A DNA stretch of 6,611 nt from Dehalococcoidia bacterium (lineage in GTDB: Bacteria > Chloroflexota > Dehalococcoidia > E44-bin15 > DAOWNJ01). The notes below the pieces were generated by a model. The model saw only the letters and a program-made list of their open reading frames with translations, did no database searches and was not told the DNA's origin. Shown here one piece after another: positions 1 to 5,846 of the stretch; the stretch's first letter is position 1; each line of letters starts with the position of its first letter. The stretch is from positions 1-6,611 of the forward strand of contig DAOWNJ010000055.1 of the NCBI GenBank assembly GCA_030642645.1. Reading direction: 5' to 3'. Position numbers and translations under genes: made by a program.

Positions 1-463
1 GGGTATAGCCAGGGATGATTACATCTTCATTTCTTTCGGCAAGGTCGAGGAGAGCCCCCTGAAGCCCTTTAAGCCCTTCGATGGTCTCAAGGGTTGCCTC
101 CCTCAAGAACAGGCGCATATCGAGGGCTACCTGGTCGTTACGGGAGCGTGCAGTATGGAGCTTCTGCCCCACATCGCCGATCCTCTCGATGAGGCGGGCC
201 TCGATATTCATGTGGATGTCCTCAAGCTCGGTCTTAAACTCAAATTTGCCCTGCTCGATCTCCTCGCGTATGGAGACGAGGCCCATCACTATAAGCTCGG
301 CGTCCTTATCCGAGATTATGCCCACTTTAGCCAGCATCCTTGCATGGGCGATGGAGCCAGCTATATCCTGCCGATACAGGCGCCTATCAAACGGTATCGA
401 TGCGGTGTAAGCCTGCACCATTTCCCCCACCTCTTTTTTGAAGCGATCGCGTAGTGGATTCAT
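1..463 (-). CDS. argH: Argininosuccinate lyase, N-terminal part (runs off the window)
   Basis: Cleaves argininosuccinate to arginine and fumarate, the last step of arginine synthesis, in the cytoplasm. Translating the complement from the ATG at 463-461 gives 154 uninterrupted codons with clear family blocks: SIPFDRRLYRQDIAGSIAHA (about residues 22-41), EDIHMNIEARL (about 81-91), and the substrate-binding signature KLHTARSRNDQVALDMRL (about 101-118). It ends in IPGYT, just before the conserved GYTHLQ histidine. The frame is intact; the C-terminal two thirds, including the flexible catalytic serine loop, lie outside. The usual N-terminal LWGGRF motif is replaced by PLRDRF, so the extreme N terminus is atypical although RF remains. 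The start lies 4 nt after the TPR gene stop, with a strong GGGGAGGGG ribosome-binding site inside the end of that gene, so translation is probably coupled. Identity is secure; only the consequence of the odd N terminus is open. Confidence 0.96.
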   Translation of the reverse strand, partial: MNPLRDRFKKEVGEMVQAYTASIPFDRRLYRQDIAGSIAHARMLAKVGIISDKDAELIVMGLVSIREEIEQGKFEFKTELEDIHMNIEARLIERIGDVGQKLHTARSRNDQVALDMRLFLREATLETIEGLKGLQGALLDLAERNEDVIIPGYT

Positions 464-467
464 TTAC

Positions 468-1109
468 TTACCCCTCCCCCAGCTCACACATCTGTTGATA
501 GAGCCAGCCCCACCCCCGGTCATAAAGGAACCCCACAGCCTTGTTGAGCTCTTTCTTAGCCTGGTGGTGCTCTCCATTATCCCGATGGGAGACCGCCTCC
601 TCAAGGTGTCTCCTCACCTCATCCCGCTTATCGGGATCAGAGTCCCCGATAGCAAGCTGCCTGAGCACCGTCTGCCCCCACAGACGCTCCGCTCCGGAGG
701 CGGGGTTTATCAGTGAGCGAAGGTTGTTTCGAATAAGTGCCAGGGTGGTCATCGCCTCTGCGGCCTTTCCCCTTTCACCGAGGTCCATATAGGCTACAGA
801 GAGGTGATAGTAGGCGTCTGAATGTCTGGGCTTTAGCCTGGTGGCATCCCGAAGCCGTGATACAGCCAGTCCTGCTGATTCGGTGAGCTTGAACGGAACA
901 TCGACTCCATAGATTATAGCCAGCTCAGGCGTCAGGAGATAGGCCTTCCCCAGCTCGAACTGATACCTGGCGTTATCGGGCCTGAGCCTCACCGCCTCTT
1001 TGAGGTGTTCAATCGCCAGGGCAAGATCGAACCCCCTCTTTCTGGGGTTGCCATAGCGCTTTGCCTGCTTGTAATGCTCCCCCGCCTGGTCGCCTCTGAG
1101 AATTGACAT
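468..1109 (-). CDS. TPR-repeat protein of unknown role in the arg operon
   Basis: A 213-residue, apparently cytoplasmic protein with no signal peptide or membrane segment. Tetratricopeptide-like helical pairs are visible at about residues 27-60 (ALAIEHLKEAVRLRPDNARY, then FELGKAYLL) and about 78-111 (SRLRDATRLKPRHSDAYYHL, then SVAYMDLGE). A weaker third unit lies at about 161-196 (HLEEAVSHRDNGEHHQAKKE). The LRPDNA and LKPRHSDAYY turns are typical of TPRs, which mediate protein-protein contacts. It starts with ATG 3 nt after the argG stop, behind a GGGAGGGGGG ribosome-binding site, and ends 4 nt before argH, so it is a true operon member between the last two arginine enzymes. A scaffold or assembly role is only an inference; no catalytic motif is visible and I do not recognise an orthologue. 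Confidence 0.85.
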   Translation of the reverse strand: MSILRGDQAGEHYKQAKRYGNPRKRGFDLALAIEHLKEAVRLRPDNARYQFELGKAYLLTPELAIIYGVDVPFKLTESAGLAVSRLRDATRLKPRHSDAYYHLSVAYMDLGERGKAAEAMTTLALIRNNLRSLINPASGAERLWGQTVLRQLAIGDSDPDKRDEVRRHLEEAVSHRDNGEHHQAKKELNKAVGFLYDRGWGWLYQQMCELGEG

Positions 1110-1112
1110 AAG

Positions 1113-2354
1113 CTAGCCCCCCTCCCTTGGCCCCACAATCCCAAGAGGCCCATCAGGCTGCCCCACCCCCTGAATCTGGGCCTGTGTCTTCACCGGGAGC
1201 CCCCAGATATGGATGAATCCGGGTGAGGCGCTCTGGTCAAACTCATCTCCCTTGTCATAGGTGGCAAGGCTATAGCTATATAGCGACTGCGGGGATTTCC
1301 TGCCAACCACGCTTGCTGTCCCCTTAAACAGCTTCACCCTTACCGTTCCATTGACATGGCGCTGCGAGCTCTGGACATAGGAGGCGAGGTCCTGGTGGAG
1401 CGAGGCGAACCAAAGCCCATTATAGATGAGGTCAGCATACTCCGAGGCGACCCTCTCCTTGAAGCGTAGTTGATACTTGGATAGGGTCATATTCTCAAGG
1501 GCCTGGTGCGCCCCCAGTAGCACTGTCGCCGCCGGTGCCTCATAGACCTCCCTCGACTTTATCCCCACGAGCCTGTTCTCTATATGGTCGATCCTGCCAA
1601 CGCCATGCCCCCCGGCAAGCTCATTCAGCTCCTCGATAAGGGAGACCCCATCCAGCTCCCTCCCATCGAGGCTCTTCGGGATTCCCCGCTCAAAGCCGAT
1701 CTCAATATAAGAAGGCTCATCTGGGGTATCCCTTGGCGACCTTGTCCAGGCATAGACCTCCTCCGGGGGCTCCTCCCAAGGGTCCTCCAGAACCCCACAC
1801 TCGATACTCCTCCCCCAGAGGTTCTCATCGGTTGAATATGGGCTCCTTGATGTCGCCGCAACAGGGATTGAGTGAAGCTTGGCATAGGCTATCTCCTCCT
1901 CCCTCGTCATCCCCCACTCCCTGGCCGGCGCGATGATCTTGAGGTGGGGGGAGAGGGCCCAGATGCTGACATCGAACCTCACCTGGTCATTCCCCTTTCC
2001 AGTGCAGCCGTGGGCCACGGCCGTAGCACCCTCATCATTGGCGGCGTCCACCAGCAATTTAGCGATTAAGGGGCGAGCGAGCGCCGTTGCCAGGGGGTAA
2101 TGACCCTCATAGACGGCATTCGCCATAAGGGCGGGGAAGACAAAGTATTTGACAAATAGCTCCCTCGCGTCAACCACCAGTGCCTTCACCGCACCGGTAT
2201 CAAGGGCCCTCCTCTGAATTGAGGCCATGTCCCCCTCAGCCCCAAGGTCGACGGTCAAGGTAATGACATCCATACCATACCTCTCACCAATCCACCTGAT
2301 AGCAACAGATGTATCAAGACCACCTGAATAAGCGAGAACAACCCTATCTGTCAT
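1113..2354 (-). CDS. argG: Argininosuccinate synthase
   Basis: ATP-dependent ligation of citrulline and aspartate to argininosuccinate in the cytoplasm. The protein has 413 residues, close to the usual length of about 400. The N-terminal PP-loop nucleotide-binding motif AYSGGLDTS is at residues 8-16. The second signature, HGCTGKGNDQVRF, is at 115-127. YSTDENLWGRSIECG (about 173-187) and SPYS just before it belong to the substrate-binding region. LYSYSLATYD (about 358-367) and the following acidic segment match the C-terminal multimerisation part. The last 20 or so residues (GVGQPDGPLGIVGPREGG) look like a short Pro/Gly-rich extension. The ATG is 14 nt after the stop of the 305-aa gene, with AAGGGGG as ribosome-binding site. 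All key motifs are intact. The wording resembles Chloroflexota ArgG (from memory, not searched). Confidence 0.98.
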   Translation of the reverse strand: MTDRVVLAYSGGLDTSVAIRWIGERYGMDVITLTVDLGAEGDMASIQRRALDTGAVKALVVDARELFVKYFVFPALMANAVYEGHYPLATALARPLIAKLLVDAANDEGATAVAHGCTGKGNDQVRFDVSIWALSPHLKIIAPAREWGMTREEEIAYAKLHSIPVAATSRSPYSTDENLWGRSIECGVLEDPWEEPPEEVYAWTRSPRDTPDEPSYIEIGFERGIPKSLDGRELDGVSLIEELNELAGGHGVGRIDHIENRLVGIKSREVYEAPAATVLLGAHQALENMTLSKYQLRFKERVASEYADLIYNGLWFASLHQDLASYVQSSQRHVNGTVRVKLFKGTASVVGRKSPQSLYSYSLATYDKGDEFDQSASPGFIHIWGLPVKTQAQIQGVGQPDGPLGIVGPREGG

Positions 2355-2368
2355 CTCTAGCCCCCTTA

Positions 2369-3286
2369 CTAGTCCTCTCCCCCAAAATTCTCCTCGAGGA
2401 AGGCTTCAATCCGAGAATGGACCCCCGGGAATTCCCAGTCATAATCATGACCTGGGGCCTTCATCAATGCGATGGTTACCTTCACCCCTCCGTCGAGGGA
2501 GTTATAGGCAAAGGGGGAGGAGATTATACTGCCAAACGCTATGGATATAATGTCTCCATAGCTAAGGGTATCCAGGAATATGCCGTTATCATTTATGAGG
2601 AGCGTCCTCTGGGGCACCACATCCCTGTACCAGAAGGGGCGCCCTGCCTGGATGCCATATACCCTGTCGTTGTCCTCCAGGAGCCTCATCACCTCATTGG
2701 CGAATATCTCCGCCGTGGAGCGGCCGGTTATTATCACCCTGAGGTCCTGGTCATACCTGGTGAGGAAGGCGATCTCAGCCATAAGCTCCGGGGCCTCTGT
2801 GGGATAGCCTGCCATCTGCTCCCTCAGCTCCCAGAGGAAGCCGAGAAGCATGTCCTCAATCCTTCGATGCTCCACCACAATCGAGGTATAGCCGAGGTCG
2901 GAGAGCACCGATTGGACCCCATCCATAACCCCCTTCCACTCAGGGTCATCCTCAAGGGATGCGTAGCCAACGCCAGCGGAATTATAGATCAGGATAAAAT
3001 CCACCCCTTGCGTCTCAGAATATAGCTCCACGAGCTCCTCGGCAAATTGGTCGCTCTGGGAAGGGTCATCGAAAAGGAGCTCTGCCAACCCCTGGGCCTG
3101 CTCCTCTATGAAGTCGCGGTCTCCGGGATCGGGGGAGGGGGGGAGGGATTCTATATAGGATAGAATCTCATCTGCCGGGGGCCTTCCCTGAGGGTAAAAC
3201 TCGGACCAGGTAAGCCACCGGAGAAGGGGCACAGCGGTCACAATAATGACGAGACAAATCAAACAGGTACGCTTTCCAGGGAACAT
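2369..3286 (-). CDS. Membrane-anchored protein of unknown function, possible degenerate alpha/beta-hydrolase fold
   Basis: A 305-residue protein. A basic N terminus (MFPGKRTC) precedes one hydrophobic segment (about residues 8-25), so it is probably an uncleaved signal anchor or a secreted protein; the rest is soluble. A Pro/Ser-rich linker (SLPPSPDPG, about 47-55) precedes the folded part. Features hinting at an alpha/beta hydrolase are a hydrophobic strand then turn, DFILIYNSAGVG (96-107), and a possible nucleophile elbow VIITGRSTAEIF (184-195), where S190 sits in G-R-S-T-A instead of the canonical G-x-S-x-G. INDNG (231-235) could supply an acid, and PGHDYDWEFPGVH (278-290) has candidate histidines H280 and H290. 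This assignment is an inference and activity is uncertain. The ATG is 3 nt after the argD stop, with AAGGGG as ribosome-binding site, so it is cotranscribed with arg genes. It occupies the place where argF might be expected. It has no resemblance to carbamoyltransferases. Confidence 0.85.
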   Translation of the reverse strand: MFPGKRTCLICLVIIVTAVPLLRWLTWSEFYPQGRPPADEILSYIESLPPSPDPGDRDFIEEQAQGLAELLFDDPSQSDQFAEELVELYSETQGVDFILIYNSAGVGYASLEDDPEWKGVMDGVQSVLSDLGYTSIVVEHRRIEDMLLGFLWELREQMAGYPTEAPELMAEIAFLTRYDQDLRVIITGRSTAEIFANEVMRLLEDNDRVYGIQAGRPFWYRDVVPQRTLLINDNGIFLDTLSYGDIISIAFGSIISSPFAYNSLDGGVKVTIALMKAPGHDYDWEFPGVHSRIEAFLEENFGGED

Positions 3287-3289
3287 CTC

Positions 3290-4474
3290 TCAAAACCCCT
3301 TGGCTAACACCCTCTCCAGGATATTCACCGCCTCATCAACCTCCTTTTTGGTGATGATGAGTGGCGGCATAAAGCGGATTGCATTCGGCTTCACCTGGTT
3401 TATAAGAAGGCCCTCTTCGATACATGCCTTCACCACATCATTAGCTATATCGCGGTCAAATTGGAGGGCCAGAAGGAGGCCTATACCCCGAACCTGAACG
3501 ATAAAATCAAATTTGGCCTTCAGCCTTTCTAGGCTAGTGACGAGGTATTCCCCAACGCGACGGCTATTTTCGACGACACCATTGTCCAAGATATACTTCA
3601 AGGTCGCATAGCCGGCAGCACATGACAGGGGGTTCCCCCCAAATGTGCTGCCATGCTCCCCTGGGGCAAATACGGAGAATTTTTCCTTTGCCAGGATTGC
3701 CCCGATGGGGACCCCACCCCCAAGCCCCTTTGCCAGGGTCATTATATCAGGTTCGATGCCCAATTGCTCGTATGCAAAGAGGGTTCCGGTGCGGCCGATG
3801 CCGGTTTGTATCTCATCCAGGATAAGGATGATGCCCTTCTCATCGCACCAATCTCGAGCCTCCTTGAAATAGCCTCGATCGGGGATATTCACCCCACCCT
3901 CCCCCTGTATTGGCTCAAGCATCAAAGCGCAGGTCCTATCGGTGGCAGCAGCCTTTATCGCCTCGACATCGTTGTATTCGACATTTACAAAGCCTTCGGG
4001 GAGGGGAACATAGGGTTCCTGGAACTTACCCTGCCCGGTAGCGGCAACCATAGCAAGGGTTCGGCCATGAAAGGAGTTCATTGCGGTTATTACCTCATAG
4101 GCACCATCCAGACGGAGTTTGCCATACCTTCTTGCGAGCTTCATCGCCCCCTCATTTACCTCGGCACCGCTATTGGAGAAGAATACCCTATCGAGCGAGC
4201 TATTCTCGACCAGAAGCTGGGCAAGGCGTATCTGCGGGATGGTGTAGAACTGGTTGCTTGTATGGATGAGGGTATTCGACTGCTCCTGGATTGCACCGAC
4301 CAAGGCGGGATGGCAATGTCCGAGGCAATTCACCGCCCAACCTCCAACGAAATCGAGGTATTCCTTCCCCTTATCATCCCATACCCTCGTCCCCTCCCCC
4401 CTCACCAGGGTAACGGGCTGACGCTTAAAGGTGTTCATAAAGTATCTTTTCTCAAGCTCCTGCCAATCGGTCAT
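3290..4474 (-). CDS. argD: Acetylornithine aminotransferase (PLP-dependent, class III)
   Basis: Converts N-acetylglutamate semialdehyde and glutamate to N-acetylornithine and 2-oxoglutarate in the cytoplasm. With the start chosen here it has 394 residues, normal for the family. Motifs: the FVGGWAVNCLGHCHP opening (42-56), the PLP phosphate-binding NSGAEVNEGAMKLARRYG (101-118), SFHGRTL (134-140), EPIQGEGGV (187-195), LILDEIQTGIGRTG with the PLP-pyridine aspartate D220 (217-230), the Schiff-base lysine K249 in TLAKGLGGG (246-254), and HGSTFGGNPL (274-283). An upstream in-frame TTG at 4489-4487 would add five residues and overlap the argB stop. The ATG at 4474 is preferred because GAGGGG lies 5 nt before it. 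It sits 11 nt after argB. Class III members overlap in substrate, so lysine-pathway or ornithine activity cannot be excluded, but the operon supports ArgD. Confidence 0.97.
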   Translation of the reverse strand: MTDWQELEKRYFMNTFKRQPVTLVRGEGTRVWDDKGKEYLDFVGGWAVNCLGHCHPALVGAIQEQSNTLIHTSNQFYTIPQIRLAQLLVENSSLDRVFFSNSGAEVNEGAMKLARRYGKLRLDGAYEVITAMNSFHGRTLAMVAATGQGKFQEPYVPLPEGFVNVEYNDVEAIKAAATDRTCALMLEPIQGEGGVNIPDRGYFKEARDWCDEKGIILILDEIQTGIGRTGTLFAYEQLGIEPDIMTLAKGLGGGVPIGAILAKEKFSVFAPGEHGSTFGGNPLSCAAGYATLKYILDNGVVENSRRVGEYLVTSLERLKAKFDFIVQVRGIGLLLALQFDRDIANDVVKACIEEGLLINQVKPNAIRFMPPLIITKKEVDEAVNILERVLAKGF

Positions 4475-4479
4475 TTTAT

Positions 4480-4485
4480 CCCCTC
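4480..4485 (-). promoter_or_regulatory. Ribosome-binding site that fixes the argD start
   Basis: The complement reads GAGGGG, then five bases, then ATG (4474-4472). The alternative in-frame TTG at 4489 lies upstream of this purine run and would place it inside the coding sequence, so the ATG is the better start. The site lies in the 11-nt gap after the argB TGA. Confidence 0.75.
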
Positions 4486-5253
4486 TCAAGCGATGGTAGT
4501 CCCCTCTCCTTTTCCATCGATCTCGCGGGTCAATGCATGGGGAACCCGCCCGTCTATTATCCTTGTCTCAGAGACAGAGGAGAGGGCGCAAAGGCAAGCC
4601 TCAACCTTTGGGATCATTCCAGTAGAGATAGTCTCGCTCCTGATAAGGTGCCTCACCTCATCCGGGGATAGCCGCTTTAAGACCTCCCCATCTTTATCCA
4701 GTATGCCCTCGACATCTGTGAGGAATATAAGCCTCCAGGCCCCGATGGCGGCAGCGATGTCACCGGCGGCGGTATCTGCGTTTACATTGAGGGGCATAGC
4801 CTCGTCCCTTCCCAGGCCCAGAGGGGCGATTACCGGGATATAGCCCCCTTCAAGAACCATCTCCAGAGGCTCTGGATTTATTTTCACTATCTCCCCCACA
4901 TAGCCAAGCTCAGCATCTTTGATCCCTGCCTCGATGAGCCCTCCATCGATGCCGCTCATGCCCATAGCCCTCCCGCCGGCTGACTCGATTGAGGCGACAA
5001 GCTCTTTATTTACCAGCCCGCAGAGGACAGCGACAACGACCTTTAGTGTCTCGGCATCGGTCACCCTTAGCCCTCTCTCGAACTTGGCGGGAATTCCCAG
5101 GTTGGAGAGCCACTCGGTTATCTCCTTGCCTCCGCCGTGAACCACCACCAAGGGGATTTCCCTCTTCTGGAGCTCGACAAGGTCCTCGATTGTAGTATCT
5201 CCGCTGCCGAGGGTTGAGCCGCCGATTTTAATAATGATGATGGGCTTACCCAA
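4486..5253 (-). CDS. argB: Acetylglutamate kinase
   Basis: Phosphorylates N-acetylglutamate with ATP, the second step of the pathway, in the cytoplasm. About 255 residues of amino-acid-kinase fold. Using the TTG start, the nucleotide-binding lysine is in KIGGSTLGSG (9-18), the substrate-binding glycine loop is VVVHGGGKEI (36-45), GLRVTD is at 61-66, NVNADTAAGDIAAA at 156-169, TDVEGIL at 179-185, and the late catalytic lysine is in GMIPKVEA (about 212-219). A longer GTG start at 5259 is possible, but its only ribosome-binding site, AGGAG, would overlap the start codon; TTG at 5253 has AGGAG with a 5-nt spacer. The protein begins almost directly at the first strand and lacks the roughly 25-residue N-terminal helix found in arginine-inhibited, hexameric ArgB proteins. 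It therefore resembles the short, arginine-insensitive form, as in E. coli. The gene directly follows the 95-aa gene. Confidence 0.97.
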   Translation of the reverse strand: MGKPIIIIKIGGSTLGSGDTTIEDLVELQKREIPLVVVHGGGKEITEWLSNLGIPAKFERGLRVTDAETLKVVVAVLCGLVNKELVASIESAGGRAMGMSGIDGGLIEAGIKDAELGYVGEIVKINPEPLEMVLEGGYIPVIAPLGLGRDEAMPLNVNADTAAGDIAAAIGAWRLIFLTDVEGILDKDGEVLKRLSPDEVRHLIRSETISTGMIPKVEACLCALSSVSETRIIDGRVPHALTREIDGKGEGTTIA

Positions 5254-5258
5254 ATTCA

Positions 5259-5263
5259 CTCCT
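5259..5263 (-). promoter_or_regulatory. Ribosome-binding site that decides the argB start
   Basis: The complement reads AGGAG, then five bases, then TTG (5253-5251). The AG at its 5' side belongs to the TAG stop of the upstream 95-aa gene, so termination and reinitiation are probably coupled. The alternative GTG at 5259-5257 shares a base with this motif and has no other visible Shine-Dalgarno sequence. Confidence 0.6.
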
Positions 5264-5549
5264 AGTTGTGTCGGGATGGAAAGCTCTTACGCAATAACAT
5301 AACTGCGCCAACCAACAATATAAATCCCACACCAAAGGTGATAATACCCGCTATGCAATTCTGTATGTTACTTATTGCCATTCCTGCCACCATAGCAGCT
5401 AAGCCTGAACTATAGACAACGCTAAGGCCGCTGATTCTTCGACTCTTGCTGAGTTGCTTTTCGATGTTTTCTAATCTACTATCAATTTTACTGAGGCGCG
5501 TTTCGATTATTTCGATATCATTCCTTTCAGAATTGCCAGATTCATTCAT
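5262..5549 (-). CDS. Small protein with coiled coil and two membrane helices, function unknown
   Basis: A 95-residue protein. Residues about 10-38 are charged, with hydrophobic residues at heptad-like spacing (IEIIETRLSKIDSRLENIEK), suggesting a short coiled coil. Two hydrophobic segments follow at about 42-60 and 64-86, separated by a polar turn (NIQNC). The tail is basic (RKSFPSRHN), consistent with a cytoplasmic C terminus and a hairpin in the membrane. I do not recognise a family. The ATG is preceded by GGGAGGGAG, which abuts the stop codon of the orphan argJ 3' end. Its TAG stop contributes to the argB ribosome-binding site. Base composition is distinctly AT-richer than the arg genes (about 41% GC by hand count over 5281-5520), which suggests later acquisition. 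With no homologue and only composition and layout as support, the gene call is likely but not certain. Confidence 0.75.
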   Translation of the reverse strand: MNESGNSERNDIEIIETRLSKIDSRLENIEKQLSKSRRISGLSVVYSSGLAAMVAGMAISNIQNCIAGIITFGVGFILLVGAVMLLRKSFPSRHN

Positions 5550-5560
5550 GCTCTCCCTCC

Positions 5561-5617
5561 CTCAAGTCATATACTCGCTATTTATCCTAACATAATCCTC
5601 TGATAAATCGCAGCCCC
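5561..5617. repeat. Direct repeat, downstream copy (orphan argJ 3' end)
   Basis: Matches 6094-6150 at a constant offset of 533 bp. Positions 5566-5617 are identical to 6099-6150 (52 bp). The outer 5 bp match except A5565 against G6098. Similarity stops abruptly on both sides (5560 against 6093, and 5618 against 6151). It contains an imperfect inverted repeat, gctatttatc at 5577-5586 and gataaatcgc at 5602-5611 (9 of 10 pairs), around a 15-bp centre. Confidence 0.97.
5562..5617 (-). pseudogene. argJ: Orphan 3'-terminal fragment of argJ
   Basis: The complement encodes GCDLSEDYVRINSEYMT and a TGA stop, exactly the last 17 residues of the intact argJ at 6095-6611. The only base difference inside the coding part is in the penultimate sense position, ACT against ACC for the final threonine, which is synonymous. 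There is no start codon or upstream argJ sequence; the fragment begins one base after the hicA stop codon. It is probably untranslated, but its stop codon adjoins the GGGAGGG ribosome-binding site of the 95-aa gene, the layout expected for the original argJ end before hicBA entered. Confidence 0.9.
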
Positions 5618-5618
5618 G

Positions 5619-5846
5619 TCAAAGCAGTTCCAGGAATTGTTCCACACTCAGTCCCGCATCTTCAAGAATGGCGTGGAGGGTGCCCTTTGGTAAGTCTCCG
5701 GTATGCAAAGGTATAACTACTAGGTGAGGAACACCCTCTTTATGCATAGAGACATGGCTCCCTTTTTGACGATGAACACGCCAGCCTGCTTTCTCTAAAG
5801 CTGTAATAGCCTCTTTGGGCTTGACTGCTGGCAACCTTTTGCTCAT
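5619..5846 (-). CDS. hicA: HicA-type mRNA interferase toxin
   Basis: A 75-residue HicA (YcfA-like) toxin of the double-stranded-RNA-binding fold, expected to cleave mRNA and halt translation when its HicB partner is lost. Visible features are KEAITALEKAGW (11-22), the catalytic-histidine motif QKGSHVSM with H31 (27-34), the strand HLVVIPLH (41-48), and the closing helix LPKGTLHAILEDAGLS (52-67). Length and all motifs are normal, so the toxin looks intact. Its ATG overlaps the hicB stop by 4 nt (ATGA) and no strong ribosome-binding site precedes it, so translation is probably coupled to the antitoxin. Its TGA ends one base from the orphan argJ repeat, so there is no room for a terminator before the next gene. 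Confidence 0.93.
   Translation of the reverse strand: MSKRLPAVKPKEAITALEKAGWRVHRQKGSHVSMHKEGVPHLVVIPLHTGDLPKGTLHAILEDAGLSVEQFLELL

Noticed and set aside
2309..3025. Plus-strand open frame of 238 codons
   Set aside because: Antisense to the 305-aa gene and the start of argG. The minus-strand frames fit the operon spacing and ribosome-binding sites, and this one does not.
3147..3167. Perfect 8-bp inverted repeat, gattctat, 5-nt loop, atagaatc
   Set aside because: It lies inside the coding sequence of the 305-aa protein, has no following T-tract and is AT-rich. Nothing suggests a terminator or operator, so chance is the simplest explanation.
4475..4489. TTG start for argD overlapping the argB stop
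   Set aside because: The ATG five codons later has a GAGGGG ribosome-binding site at ideal spacing, and family alignment from memory starts near MTDWQELEK.
3653..4843. Long open frame of 396 codons on the plus strand
   Set aside because: It lies antisense across argD and the end of argB, both of which have complete family motifs. Its translation has no recognisable domain and no ribosome-binding context; it is a codon-bias shadow.
5566..5617. Possibility that the repeats are two units of a CRISPR array or an insertion-sequence target duplication
   Set aside because: There are only two copies, separated by 481 bp of intact coding genes, so this is not a CRISPR. The 52-57 bp length and coding content of the repeat exceed normal insertion-sequence duplications (2-14 bp), and no transposase is present.
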